IMG/VR virus record: IMGVR_UViG_3300017708_002368
Coordinates: 1 to 24,459 of that record
Strand: one strand, 5' to 3'
Source of the DNA: a virus
DNA: 24,459 nt
In this document: positions 1 to 8,167 of the stretch, piece after piece
Position numbering within the stretch: position 1 is the first letter of the stretch
Layout of the letters: each line of letters begins with the position of its first letter
Translations under genes and position numbers: made by a program
The notes under the pieces: generated by a model
The model's input: only the letters and a program-made list of their open reading frames with translations
Database searches by the model: none
What the model was told of the DNA's origin: nothing

Positions 1-83
1 ATAATCAAAACTCTATCATGTGGTTTTAATTTAATTTCTTGATCCTCTTCGTTAAGGTTATTTAAGATATCCAAGTATTCCAT
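1..83 (-). CDS. Unknown protein, N-terminal fragment
   Basis: An ATG at 83 opens a frame that runs off the window after 27 codons. The fragment begins MEYLDILNNLNEED and is acidic, then turns basic and hydrophobic (IKLKPHDRVLI). It starts five bases after the stop codon of the recombinase gene, so it is probably co-transcribed with the replication block. In T4, uvsX is followed by genes 40 and 41 (helicase), but nothing in these 27 residues supports that identity. The function cannot be assigned from this fragment. The start is chosen because it is the first ATG after the upstream stop and the frame stays open to the edge. Confidence 0.6.
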   Translation of the reverse strand, partial: MEYLDILNNLNEEDQEIKLKPHDRVLI

Positions 84-88
84 GTTAT

Positions 89-1162
89 TCAAGGTTCTTG
101 TGTATATGTTGAGATATCTGTTAAATCATGCTCTTCTTCTACTATATTAAAACTAGACCCTCCCATGATATCAGACCATTCTTGAGTTCTAGCTTTTTTA
201 TAGTTATTAAGAGATGTAGGTGTATCTTTAATAAATCCATGAGGAGTCATGATAATTCTTCCTCTAGTAGTTACACCATTAATATGATTCTTCTCTACCT
301 GAACGTTTACTCGTTTAGCAAATTCTACTTGCTTACCATCCTTGATTGCTTTAATCTTAGAAGTACCAGCAGACATAATATTTCCAAAAGTAACTACAAA
401 TGTAGCATCATACCACATCGAGTATCCTCCTTTATTCATCAACTTAGGTTGACCCATAGGAGACTCAGGCTTCATAGCCCATACTTTATTAATACAAACT
501 AATGTATTGGTATACTTAGATGACTCCTTACGAGATAGAACTATCTTCTGATTTACATTATTTGCAAATTGAGTAGACATTGCTCCTGCATTCCATTCAT
601 TATTATTCTTATTAGAACGTATTGATAGATCACAAGGAATACTACCAATAGAATCCCATAAGAAAAGAAGATCATATGGTAAATTACCATTAGATTGCTC
701 ATCAATTATATCCATAATAAAAGATGCTACATCTTCTATTGAGTTAAGGGTTTCTCTATCAACATAAATAAAGTTTCCTGAGTAACCAATTACTTCACCA
801 GTTTCTTCATCTATTTCACTATCTACCTGCAATCCCATCTGCATTGCATGCTCCCAGTTCCATTTCATCTCTGTTACAATAATGACTGGAAGGATACCTC
901 GCTTCTGTGCTGATACCGCTGCTTCTAATAGAGCAGTTGTTTTACCAGTATCTGAATGGCCTCTTAATAGAACAATATGTCCCATAGGAATACCTGGTAC
1001 TGATAGAATATCTTGATAAGCATCAGATAGCGGTACCCATTGTTGTTCTTTGAACTTTACATTTCCTGCTAATCCTTTCTTTTGTTTAAACTTACCTAAA
1101 TCGAATTTCGACTTGATTTCCGAAGACACGGCCTCGGATAAAGACTTTTTACTTTTTGCCAT
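89..1162 (-). CDS. uvsX: UvsX/RecA-like recombinase
   Basis: This 357-residue protein has a RecA-fold ATPase core. The Walker A motif is GHSDTGKT at residues 68-75. A glutamate follows strand two in VTEMKW (E98), at the place of the RecA catalytic glutamate. The Walker B strand LLFLWDSIG has its aspartate at 170. The MNKGGYSMWYDATFVV stretch (about 243-258) matches the region after DNA-binding loop L2. The C-terminus is acidic (VEEEHDLTDI), as in phage and bacterial recombinases. The family forms ATP-dependent filaments on single-stranded DNA and drives strand exchange; in T4-like phages this starts recombination-dependent replication with gp32. It lies 16 bases downstream of the gp32-like gene, which fits a shared transcript. 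UvsX is favoured over host RecA because of the phage context and divergence. A related DnaB/KaiC-type ATPase is less likely. Confidence 0.85.
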   Translation of the reverse strand: MAKSKKSLSEAVSSEIKSKFDLGKFKQKKGLAGNVKFKEQQWVPLSDAYQDILSVPGIPMGHIVLLRGHSDTGKTTALLEAAVSAQKRGILPVIIVTEMKWNWEHAMQMGLQVDSEIDEETGEVIGYSGNFIYVDRETLNSIEDVASFIMDIIDEQSNGNLPYDLLFLWDSIGSIPCDLSIRSNKNNNEWNAGAMSTQFANNVNQKIVLSRKESSKYTNTLVCINKVWAMKPESPMGQPKLMNKGGYSMWYDATFVVTFGNIMSAGTSKIKAIKDGKQVEFAKRVNVQVEKNHINGVTTRGRIIMTPHGFIKDTPTSLNNYKKARTQEWSDIMGGSSFNIVEEEHDLTDISTYTQEP

Positions 1163-1178
1163 AAAATACTATTATTAA

Positions 1179-2033
1179 TTAAAACGGAGCGTCCTCTTTC
1201 TTGTTACCTGGTTCTTCTTGAAATAAATCATCGAACATATCTGCTTTACTTTTCTTTGCAGCAGCAGGTTCTGAATGATTAGAAGATGGTGGTGGTGGAA
1301 TGAAAGATGGTTCTGCAGTTGTAGTTACATTGGTTGGTGTTGCTACAGTACCAGCTTCAGTATCTCCTCCGTCCGGATTAATATAATTTTGAAGATTTAT
1401 CTTCATAGTATCAAAAGGAAGTGGTTTAAATACTTCTAGTGGGTTAGGTTGAGTACGTAAAAACTCTTCTGCTAATTTAGCATCTTCATGAACAGGTGAC
1501 TGATTCATAGAAGGATTTACAGTAGTTTTAGGGTATCCTCCTGAAGGATCTCGTACTAAATTAATTTTAATATCTCGACCATTATAAGCATCAGTATAAT
1601 CTCCTACTTCTTCATCTAAGATTAACTGTAGAAGTGATTCATATACCATTTTACCAAATCCCCATAGCTTAACTCCTTCATTTTCTTCTCCACGAACAAT
1701 AACAGGAGCATAGATACGTACTTTAGGATCTAAAGTTTTAGCTAATCTCCAGTGTTCAGAGTTATTAGATTGACGAAGCTGCTTTACAAATTCAGCAATA
1801 GGATCTTTTTCTCCCCAATTAAGTGGTGATACCATCATTTTAGATCCAATACCGTAATACATTTTCATTTCTGAGAATGGTGATCCAGCATTAAATACAG
1901 ATGGAAGAATCCTAACTTTGGAATTACCTTCAGCAGGTTTCCAGAAATAATTTGGTCGATTATTATTATTGGCTTGACCATTACCTTGATTCTGCATAGA
2001 CTGCAGTTTCTGACGAATTGCGTTTAAATCCAT
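1179..2033 (-). CDS. 32: gp32-like single-stranded DNA-binding protein
   Basis: This 284-residue protein is the T4 gp32 type. It has a short basic, Asn/Gln-rich N-terminus (residues 1-27) suited to cooperative contacts. An OB-fold core starts at about NYFWKPAEGNSKVRILPS, with the conserved-looking KVRIYAPVIVRG and VKLWGFGKMVYESLL around residues 104-135. A proline/threonine-rich linker (about 223-260) leads to an acidic tail. The protein should coat single-stranded DNA during replication and organise polymerase and recombinase. Two oddities are visible. It has no cysteine at all, so the zinc-binding site of T4 gp32 (His plus three Cys) is absent; that place reads SPLNWGEKDP. The last residues, EDAPF, resemble the acidic-Pro-Phe tip of bacterial SSB. 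It lies between an unknown 155-residue gene and the recombinase. Confidence 0.8.
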   Translation of the reverse strand: MDLNAIRQKLQSMQNQGNGQANNNNRPNYFWKPAEGNSKVRILPSVFNAGSPFSEMKMYYGIGSKMMVSPLNWGEKDPIAEFVKQLRQSNNSEHWRLAKTLDPKVRIYAPVIVRGEENEGVKLWGFGKMVYESLLQLILDEEVGDYTDAYNGRDIKINLVRDPSGGYPKTTVNPSMNQSPVHEDAKLAEEFLRTQPNPLEVFKPLPFDTMKINLQNYINPDGGDTEAGTVATPTNVTTTAEPSFIPPPPSSNHSEPAAAKKSKADMFDDLFQEEPGNKKEDAPF

Positions 2034-2070
2034 TTTTATAACTTTTTAAGATGAAACAATTTTTTATAAC
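2033..2070 (-). repeat. 11-base direct repeat flanking the gp32 leader
   Basis: AGTTATAAAAA occurs at 2061-2071 across the stop of the 155-residue gene and again at 2033-2043 at the ATG of the gp32-like gene. The leader between is AT-rich and without clear pairing. T4 gp32 represses its own translation by binding an AU-rich unstructured leader, so this may be an operator; that is inference. Confidence 0.3.
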
Positions 2071-2531
2071 TCAATTATTTGATATATTTTTGTCTTTAAC
2101 ATTTTTAAACCACCCTGTTGAGTTAGCATGATGGTATTTCTATAGTGGTTCCATTCAATAGGAAATTTAGTATCAACTACTCCACCGTTTAATTTTTTAA
2201 TCAATTCATTTAATGCATTGATTGTATACAAGGTATTTGTATGCTTTTTTCGATGCACTAAAATAGTATTATAAGGGATAGCGCTAACATTAGCATTTTC
2301 TACATTGTAAGTAATTACATACTCTTCGCTATCTTCTACAGATAGTACAAATAACTTGCTGTACTTAATTTCGTATTCTGTGGTTATACTTTTTAACCTA
2401 TCCTCTAACTCCTCCAGAGTAACGAATGTACAAAATAATTTATTATTCACGTCTATTTCACTATTGATTTTATCATAATCATATCGATTATAAATATCAA
2501 CTTGCGACTCTATAACTAAATTCTCCTCCAT
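2064..2531 (-). CDS. Unknown protein in the replication block
   Basis: This 155-residue acidic, soluble-looking protein has no membrane segment or motif I recognise. The N-terminal half is rich in Asp/Glu and Tyr, and it contains only one cysteine. The C-terminal half contains INALNELIKKLNG and ends in a mixed hydrophobic stretch. It starts four bases after the polymerase-like gene stops and ends 30 bases before the gp32-like gene starts. In T4 the neighbours of gene 32 are genes 59 (helicase loader) and 33 (late-transcription co-activator). By position those roles are possible, but I see no sequence feature that supports either. The ATG is preferred because it is followed directly by an acidic reading frame and sits next to the preceding stop. 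Confidence 0.7.
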   Translation of the reverse strand: MEENLVIESQVDIYNRYDYDKINSEIDVNNKLFCTFVTLEELEDRLKSITTEYEIKYSKLFVLSVEDSEEYVITYNVENANVSAIPYNTILVHRKKHTNTLYTINALNELIKKLNGGVVDTKFPIEWNHYRNTIMLTQQGGLKMLKTKIYQIIEL

Positions 2532-2535
2532 AACT

Positions 2536-3792
2536 TTAACATTTTATAAGATTACCATAATTTTTACCATTTTTACACTTTATTTTAAGATTAAATATAC
2601 GAAAAATTTCTTTAATTTTCTCTACTATTTCCTCTTCTTTTTTATCTACATCTAATAAAATACTATCGTAAGTATATAAAACAACCTTAGTTTGTTTACC
2701 TCGAAGTATCTTTAAGATATCATATAAGATAAGAACATTATTTGAAGTTTCCAAATTTTGCAGCAAGTAATTCATTAATTTTAATGAATTCATTTGCGGA
2801 TGATCTTTCTTTAAAAATCTATAATTAGATATTGGACATTCTATATAGCCTTTTGAATTAAATTCAGACCATAAATTATTAGAATATTTTTTTACTTTCT
2901 GGAAGAATGGAATATGTTCGTATTCAGATTTTATTCCTCCATATATTTGCTGAAATGTTAATTGTTTTGCTTTATCATATGATGTTTGATATACAGATGC
3001 AAAATATTCATGTATATCTTCAACTTCAAACTTATAATTAAGTAACTGACAAAGTAAAAGTACATGATAAGAAGAAACATCTATTTCTACAAAATAATCA
3101 TTTCTTGGTATAAAGCAATCCCTACTACCATTATCTTTATTTAAGGCAGCATAATTTACTTTCTTAAATGTATTAGATGGTCGAGTTGTTAGAGTTGTAT
3201 AATTATATTGAGTAAAAACAAAATCCTCTTTATTTTTATAAAAATGTTTTTCAAATAATTGTTTATTTATTTTTATACCACTTGACTCAATAACTGAGAA
3301 TACTAATGGTACTTTATTATTATAAAATGAATTATAATCAGTATCAATATGATCACTAATCTCCTCATACTTAGCTTCATAGTACTCATATATCTTTACT
3401 ATAGGGCAGTTTGAGTTAGATATTTTTCTTCTTTGAAAATCTTGTATAATTAAAGGGTAATCTATTTGTAACTCTTTGTAATTTATTTGTATATCAAATA
3501 GATTTCTATGTTTAAAGTTATGTAATAGTTTCTTTTTATCATAACAATAAAACTTAGATATTCCTTTAAGAAAATCTACTACATCTTTTTGTTCTAGATT
3601 ACAAGTTTCATAATGATTTACTGGTAAGATATATCCTTTTTTGTCGGTAATGGATCTAATATAATAACCTACTATTGATTGTTGGCAAGGATGATTATTA
3701 TAAAAATCGGGGATTACCTCTATATATAAGTCATTTCTACCAATATTAATAAAAGTATCAAACTGTTTTTTATTCTCTACCAACCAGTACAT
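2536..3792 (-). CDS. Reduced family A DNA polymerase
   Basis: This 418-residue protein carries the ordered motifs of a PolA palm and fingers. TRPS at residues 203-206 and FKKVNYAAL correspond to the TGRLSS/NLQNIP segment. Motif A is VEIDVSSYH (Asp238), followed by a DIHEYFA segment like the PolA DIH. The O-helix is KAKQLTFQQIYGG, where Lys276, Phe280 and Tyr284 align with E. coli Lys758, Phe762 and Tyr766. Motif C is TYDSILLDV (Asp376), which replaces the usual HDE. Residues 1-105 have the order of a DnaQ-type 3'-5' exonuclease domain (LYIEVIP, then GYILPVNHYE), but the metal-binding acidic residues are missing. The residue at the place of conserved Arg754 is Tyr272. It is much shorter than E. 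coli Pol I (928). It probably copies phage DNA, as T4 gp43 (family B) does, though a repair role or loss of activity cannot be excluded. Confidence 0.72.
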   Translation of the reverse strand: MYWLVENKKQFDTFINIGRNDLYIEVIPDFYNNHPCQQSIVGYYIRSITDKKGYILPVNHYETCNLEQKDVVDFLKGISKFYCYDKKKLLHNFKHRNLFDIQINYKELQIDYPLIIQDFQRRKISNSNCPIVKIYEYYEAKYEEISDHIDTDYNSFYNNKVPLVFSVIESSGIKINKQLFEKHFYKNKEDFVFTQYNYTTLTTRPSNTFKKVNYAALNKDNGSRDCFIPRNDYFVEIDVSSYHVLLLCQLLNYKFEVEDIHEYFASVYQTSYDKAKQLTFQQIYGGIKSEYEHIPFFQKVKKYSNNLWSEFNSKGYIECPISNYRFLKKDHPQMNSLKLMNYLLQNLETSNNVLILYDILKILRGKQTKVVLYTYDSILLDVDKKEEEIVEKIKEIFRIFNLKIKCKNGKNYGNLIKC

Positions 3793-3815
3793 ACTTAAAG
3801 ATACGAAAAATATCT

Positions 3816-4841
3816 CTAATAACCACCTCCTCCAGTAGAGTAGTTAGAAGAAAAACTAGTGCTGGTTTCTCTACGAGGAGTACCACTAGTTCCTAAATCT
3901 ATTGTAGTGGTATTTGTATATGAAATTTTATTAGTTTCATCTGTAGTTGGTTTGTCGGTAGTACTATAATCTTTACCTCCCATTGTACCATCTTCATAGA
4001 TTTGCATTTTATAAGATTTACACCAATATGCCTTTTTTATTACTGCATTCCATTTATTGCAATGATTTCTTTTTCTAAAAATGCAATTTGCACAATTTTG
4101 ATTAGCTGGGACTTCTGGATTAGCAATAGTATTATGATTACCAAATTGATAAGCAGGAGGGAGATTATCAGGAATTGATGTATAATCAATATAATTTCTT
4201 TTACCATTTACATAAATTATACCTATTTTATCTGAGAAATATTGATCCCAATCATCTCTAAAAAATGAAAATAATCCGTAAAAATTTCTACTATTTTCTA
4301 AATTACGTACTATATTTTTATTTATTAAAAAAATATCTTCTCTTTTTTTATTAGATATAGACCATCTTACCTTTATACCTCTATACAAAGTTTTGTTAAT
4401 TTTACTAGAGTTATTATTTAATAGTTCATAGTCTTCTTTGCTAATTTCATATAAAGTATTTTGATTTCTTTTTTTTGTAAAGTATCTAAAAAAGAATCCA
4501 TTAGTATAGTCATTTTGTGTTGGTTTAGTAAAGGTTGCGTTTGGCTTACGTATTGGTTTAAATTTATTTTCAGTAATAGTGTCATAAACTGATGTAGTAG
4601 GACCTGTTACCCTTTCAGGAAATACTAATGGTATATTTTCTAATTCATCTTGAGGTACTTCGATATCAAGAGGAATTAATCTTTGATTAGGTCCATCACT
4701 AGGGGTTCTACCTGTATATTTTTGACCTGTTGATTTTTTCCAATAATATCCTATATAAACAATATAATCAGGTACAGTAACAAATTCATTACCAGAAGTA
4801 AATAAATTAGATTTAATTTGATTTTTTGGTATATAGGTCAT
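3816..4841 (-). CDS. Putative baseplate protein with a four-cysteine cluster
   Basis: This 341-residue protein is hydrophilic, with an aromatic N-terminal part (DYIVYIGYYWKKSTGQKYTG) and low-complexity Thr/Ser and Gly stretches at the end (…STGGGGY). All four cysteines sit in one short segment: 250, 253, 261 and 274 (C-x2-C-x7-C-x12-C), with WC at the last. This is close to the spacing of high-potential iron-sulfur proteins and could bind a 4Fe-4S cluster or zinc. I do not recognise the rest. It follows the two hub genes with a 16-base gap, so a baseplate or tail-tip role is the natural reading, but this rests on position only. It is the last structural gene before the replication block. Confidence 0.65.
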   Translation of the reverse strand: MTYIPKNQIKSNLFTSGNEFVTVPDYIVYIGYYWKKSTGQKYTGRTPSDGPNQRLIPLDIEVPQDELENIPLVFPERVTGPTTSVYDTITENKFKPIRKPNATFTKPTQNDYTNGFFFRYFTKKRNQNTLYEISKEDYELLNNNSSKINKTLYRGIKVRWSISNKKREDIFLINKNIVRNLENSRNFYGLFSFFRDDWDQYFSDKIGIIYVNGKRNYIDYTSIPDNLPPAYQFGNHNTIANPEVPANQNCANCIFRKRNHCNKWNAVIKKAYWCKSYKMQIYEDGTMGGKDYSTTDKPTTDETNKISYTNTTTIDLGTSGTPRRETSTSFSSNYSTGGGGY

Positions 4842-4843
4842 AT

Positions 4844-4855
4844 ATTATAAATATA
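4844..4855 (-). promoter_or_regulatory. TATTTATAAT element before the cysteine-cluster gene
   Basis: Coding-strand TATATTTATAAT, two bases before the ATG. This is one of nine similar elements, nearly all in gaps before virion genes. Too close to the ATG for an ordinary -10 box, so it may act in the RNA (initiation or processing) rather than as a promoter. Confidence 0.4.
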
Positions 4856-4857
4856 AA

Positions 4858-7800
4858 TTATCCAGAAACTAAATCACCTCCAAATATAAATATTTGGTTT
4901 AAATCTACTGTATCACCGAGAGTAAAATAAGAAAGTACCTGTTTCCAATAACTATCAGGTACTACTTGACATCCTGCACTCCATTGACCTACCTTAGCTC
5001 CACCTCCTGCTCTGTGGAAAAACATACCATACCGGCCGTTTTTAATTGTGTGTTTATCAAAGATTAAATCCCTATTAGGGTCTCTATATACATCATATTT
5101 TTTTTTATCTCTAAAATAAGGCAGTTTTGATAAAGCTTTTTGAGATCCATCATTTTTATATAACGGTGTATCAGTTAGTTTATGACTTTGTAAAACTTGT
5201 TGATTTTCTCTCATTGCTCCTGTACCAGCAGATGCTGCTAAATTTTTCCACCAGTAAGCTCCTGGAATAGTTGATGCGGGGGCTATATAGACTATTTCAC
5301 CGTTAATTACTACACAACATAAATCAGTAAATTTATCATCAATTATTTCATCTGTTCTAATCCAAATAATTCCTTTTTCAGTAGGATATGTAAATCCTAA
5401 TTCTTGAAATTTGGCTTTAGTAATTCTTGTTAAATCTGCAGCTGATGCGCCTCCTAATACTGTTTCTAATGAAGGAGAGGTTTGACCAGGGTATAGTGAA
5501 GATGCTGCTCCACCAGCAATATTAGCTGCTCCTGCTCTTATATCAGATCTAGCCTGGAATAATTTTTGTTGAGCATTAAATTCAGCATCATTTAGTTCTT
5601 GTTGAGCTTCAGCTATAATTGATGCTAGTTTATCTGCTGTTATTTCAGCTAAACTTTTAACCGGTATATTACTGTCGGTTGGTATACTGAATGATTGTAA
5701 TTTAGTTATCCATTCTTTATTATTTATCTCGTGAGTATAACCTTTTAATATAAAATCTAATGTATCAGAATACTGTGTTGGTAAAAATGATGAATTAATA
5801 GTATAAGTTTGGAATACTTTTATACCTGATAATCCGTCAATTGTTAAATCTAAACTAATTGGTATTATTCCATTAGCAGGTGATGTACCTCCTTGATCTC
5901 TATTTACAATAGCTGTTAAAGCTTGTTCAGTAGTAAGATATTTAGTTAATGCATTTTTAGTTTGCTCTATATATTTAGCTTTTACCTTTTCATCGTTTTG
6001 ATAAAGTTTATTAGCTAATGTCATTAATTGGTTTAAATTATCCTGAAGGGTTTCTTTAGCGCTACCAGCATTTTTTTCATTAGAGGTAGATACAACTAAT
6101 GCTGGTAATACAGTATCTTCTAAACCTTTATTCCAGCTAGCAAAATTAGTGGCATCAAATCCAGGTGTATAGCCTGCATCTTGAGCTCCTATAGTAATTA
6201 TAGTTTCTAATTCTTTTGGTATTTTAGTTTTTATACCAAAGTCTTTTACCATACTTGCTAATTTCTCATCTTTGGAAAAACCATAGACTTCAAATTCAAC
6301 ATTGTCTACTTCATTGATTCCATTGTTTACTAAATTTTGTATTTTTTTTCTACCAGGAAAAGGACATTCATCTATTATAAATGCTATACCAGTTTCTTCA
6401 TCTATTTTTACAGCTAAGCGATTTATACTACCTAATGCTTCATTAATTTTAAATAAAATTTCTTCTACATGATCCTTTACTGATATTTTAGCATCTTTAT
6501 TTTTAGCTGAGTTGTAACATAGTTCTGCTAAGAAATTCATTTGCAGATATATATTCATTATATCACCTACCATAAAGCCTCCTTTACTTACTTTAAAATC
6601 CCTATAGTGGTCCTCAGTTAATATTGGAGCAGGACCACCTACATTTTTAACTAAGCAAACAAGAGGATCTGCAGATATTTGAAATGGATGAGTATTACAA
6701 AAAAATCTATCTTGCCTATTATCAAATTTAATAGGACTATTTTGTGTATCTACAATACTTGATAAGCCTGTTTTATTAGAGTCTTTATCAATAAATCCTA
6801 AAGTAAATTTATTTAGAATATCAAGATAGTATCCTAAGCTAATATATTTATCATCTGTAAATCCCAAACCTAGAGTATCATCTTCTGATCCTTGAACTTT
6901 AATATCAAAAATATCTGCAGGTTTAGATTTAGTAAAATCAGGTTTATCTTTATTAATATTATCTAAATAGTATTTCCATGGATTACCTCCACCTAAAGAA
7001 CTTCTATTAGCGAAAGATCCGCCCCTTGAAGAATTATATAATCCATCATAAAACATATATAATATTCCATTTATATCTGTAATATCTTTAGCATTTTTTA
7101 AAAATTTCTTATCTATATCTGGTACTTCAGGAGGATCGGGTTCTTCATCTCCTCCAAATAAAAAAGAGAAAAAATTTGTAAATACTCCAATTATAGAGTC
7201 TACTAGACTACCACCGACTTCTCCATCTTTAGGAAAAACTTTTTTAGTATTAATATAAAAACTATCCATTAAGTCACCATAACTAATAATGGTTAAGTTA
7301 ATACTATATACTCCATTTTTATCAAGTTTAAAATCAAAATTAGTTACTTTTCCTACTATACCATCATAATGTCCTTGATATTGTATTTTAGATGCTAATA
7401 TTGAATTTTGAATAGCTTGTATATTATCATCAGCTTGATCATTTATTTTTTCTGCTTCTTGTTTTGCTTTACCTTCTAATGATTCATATGCTTCATCTGA
7501 AGCATTTACTATTTTTTTATTATAAAAAATTAATTGAGAAGTATCAATTTTAAAATTATTATCCTCAAACCAATACTTATCAATTATAGTACCACCAGTA
7601 TTTCTTACTTCACCACTCCTTGAAATATAAAGATTATGTCCAAATTCAACTATTACTGTATATCCTAATCTTAAGTATAAGAGTTCTATAATATCAAATT
7701 GTTGTTTATTATATGCTTTAATACTAAGTTGAGCTTCTTTTAGATTACCTAATCTACCTTTTGTTCTAACTCTTAAATTGGTGATACCAGGCATTGGTTT

Positions 7801-8154
7801 ATATCCGAAATCAGTACCTCCTATACCATAAGCTCCAGAGAATCCTTTTCCTATTCCTGCTCTTGTATTATTTGTACCCACAGCGGTCCCGCCAAATAAA
7901 ACAAAATTTTTAGCTAGCTTTCTTCCAGTAAATTGATTAAGACCAGATCTAGATAGTTTTTTTGCTCCTTCATTAGTTACCTTAACAGATGATGCCATTT
8001 TAATCCATGGTTTTCTATTATTTACATAATTTATTTCTTCAGAAGATCGATTAGTAGATTTACTTAATATTTTTTGTCTATTAAGTATGGAACGTTTTGT
8101 CCATCTATACATCCCCTCTCCTATAGAACATGGATTTGTACCTGCTATTGACAT
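4858..8154 (-). CDS. Baseplate hub protein with L,D-transpeptidase-like domain
   Basis: This 1098-residue protein is paralogous to the next upstream gene over about residues 1-885. Shared landmarks are PWIK, a GYKPMP segment near residue 120, YNKQQFDIIELLYLRLGY, NTKKVFPKDGE, FGGDEEPDPPE, NGILYMFYDGLYNS, DDKYISLGYYLDILNKFT and GDIMNIYLQMN. That part fits a gp27-like tail hub. The last 180 residues are different. They contain VYRDPNRDLIFD and then FFHRAGG…VGQWSAGCQVV, with His1047, Ser1059 and Cys1062, the arrangement of the YkuD/L,D-transpeptidase fold. The domain probably cuts or rearranges peptidoglycan peptides during penetration. A helical joint (LNDAEF…ARSDIRAGAA, about 855-877) precedes it. 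It starts 13 bases after the preceding hub gene, so the two are probably translated from one message. Confidence 0.78.
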   Translation of the reverse strand: MSIAGTNPCSIGEGMYRWTKRSILNRQKILSKSTNRSSEEINYVNNRKPWIKMASSVKVTNEGAKKLSRSGLNQFTGRKLAKNFVLFGGTAVGTNNTRAGIGKGFSGAYGIGGTDFGYKPMPGITNLRVRTKGRLGNLKEAQLSIKAYNKQQFDIIELLYLRLGYTVIVEFGHNLYISRSGEVRNTGGTIIDKYWFEDNNFKIDTSQLIFYNKKIVNASDEAYESLEGKAKQEAEKINDQADDNIQAIQNSILASKIQYQGHYDGIVGKVTNFDFKLDKNGVYSINLTIISYGDLMDSFYINTKKVFPKDGEVGGSLVDSIIGVFTNFFSFLFGGDEEPDPPEVPDIDKKFLKNAKDITDINGILYMFYDGLYNSSRGGSFANRSSLGGGNPWKYYLDNINKDKPDFTKSKPADIFDIKVQGSEDDTLGLGFTDDKYISLGYYLDILNKFTLGFIDKDSNKTGLSSIVDTQNSPIKFDNRQDRFFCNTHPFQISADPLVCLVKNVGGPAPILTEDHYRDFKVSKGGFMVGDIMNIYLQMNFLAELCYNSAKNKDAKISVKDHVEEILFKINEALGSINRLAVKIDEETGIAFIIDECPFPGRKKIQNLVNNGINEVDNVEFEVYGFSKDEKLASMVKDFGIKTKIPKELETIITIGAQDAGYTPGFDATNFASWNKGLEDTVLPALVVSTSNEKNAGSAKETLQDNLNQLMTLANKLYQNDEKVKAKYIEQTKNALTKYLTTEQALTAIVNRDQGGTSPANGIIPISLDLTIDGLSGIKVFQTYTINSSFLPTQYSDTLDFILKGYTHEINNKEWITKLQSFSIPTDSNIPVKSLAEITADKLASIIAEAQQELNDAEFNAQQKLFQARSDIRAGAANIAGGAASSLYPGQTSPSLETVLGGASAADLTRITKAKFQELGFTYPTEKGIIWIRTDEIIDDKFTDLCCVVINGEIVYIAPASTIPGAYWWKNLAASAGTGAMRENQQVLQSHKLTDTPLYKNDGSQKALSKLPYFRDKKKYDVYRDPNRDLIFDKHTIKNGRYGMFFHRAGGGAKVGQWSAGCQVVPDSYWKQVLSYFTLGDTVDLNQIFIFGGDLVSG
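6802..6859 (-). repeat. 58-base near-identical segment, copy in the L,D-transpeptidase-type hub
   Basis: This segment encodes part of YISLGYYLDILNKFT and is identical to 10193-10250 except for one base. The surrounding paralogous sequence is clearly more diverged at the DNA level. Confidence 0.7.
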
Positions 8155-8167
8155 ATTTTTTATTTAT

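Noticed and set aside
128-502. Plus-strand open frame of 124 codons
   Set aside because: Antisense to the recombinase gene, with Ser/Tyr/Ile-rich sequence lacking any motif.
3816-3840. GGAGGAGG on the coding strand as a strong ribosome-binding site for the polymerase gene
   Set aside because: It encodes the glycine-rich end of the upstream protein and lies more than 30 bases before the polymerase ATG, too far to act.
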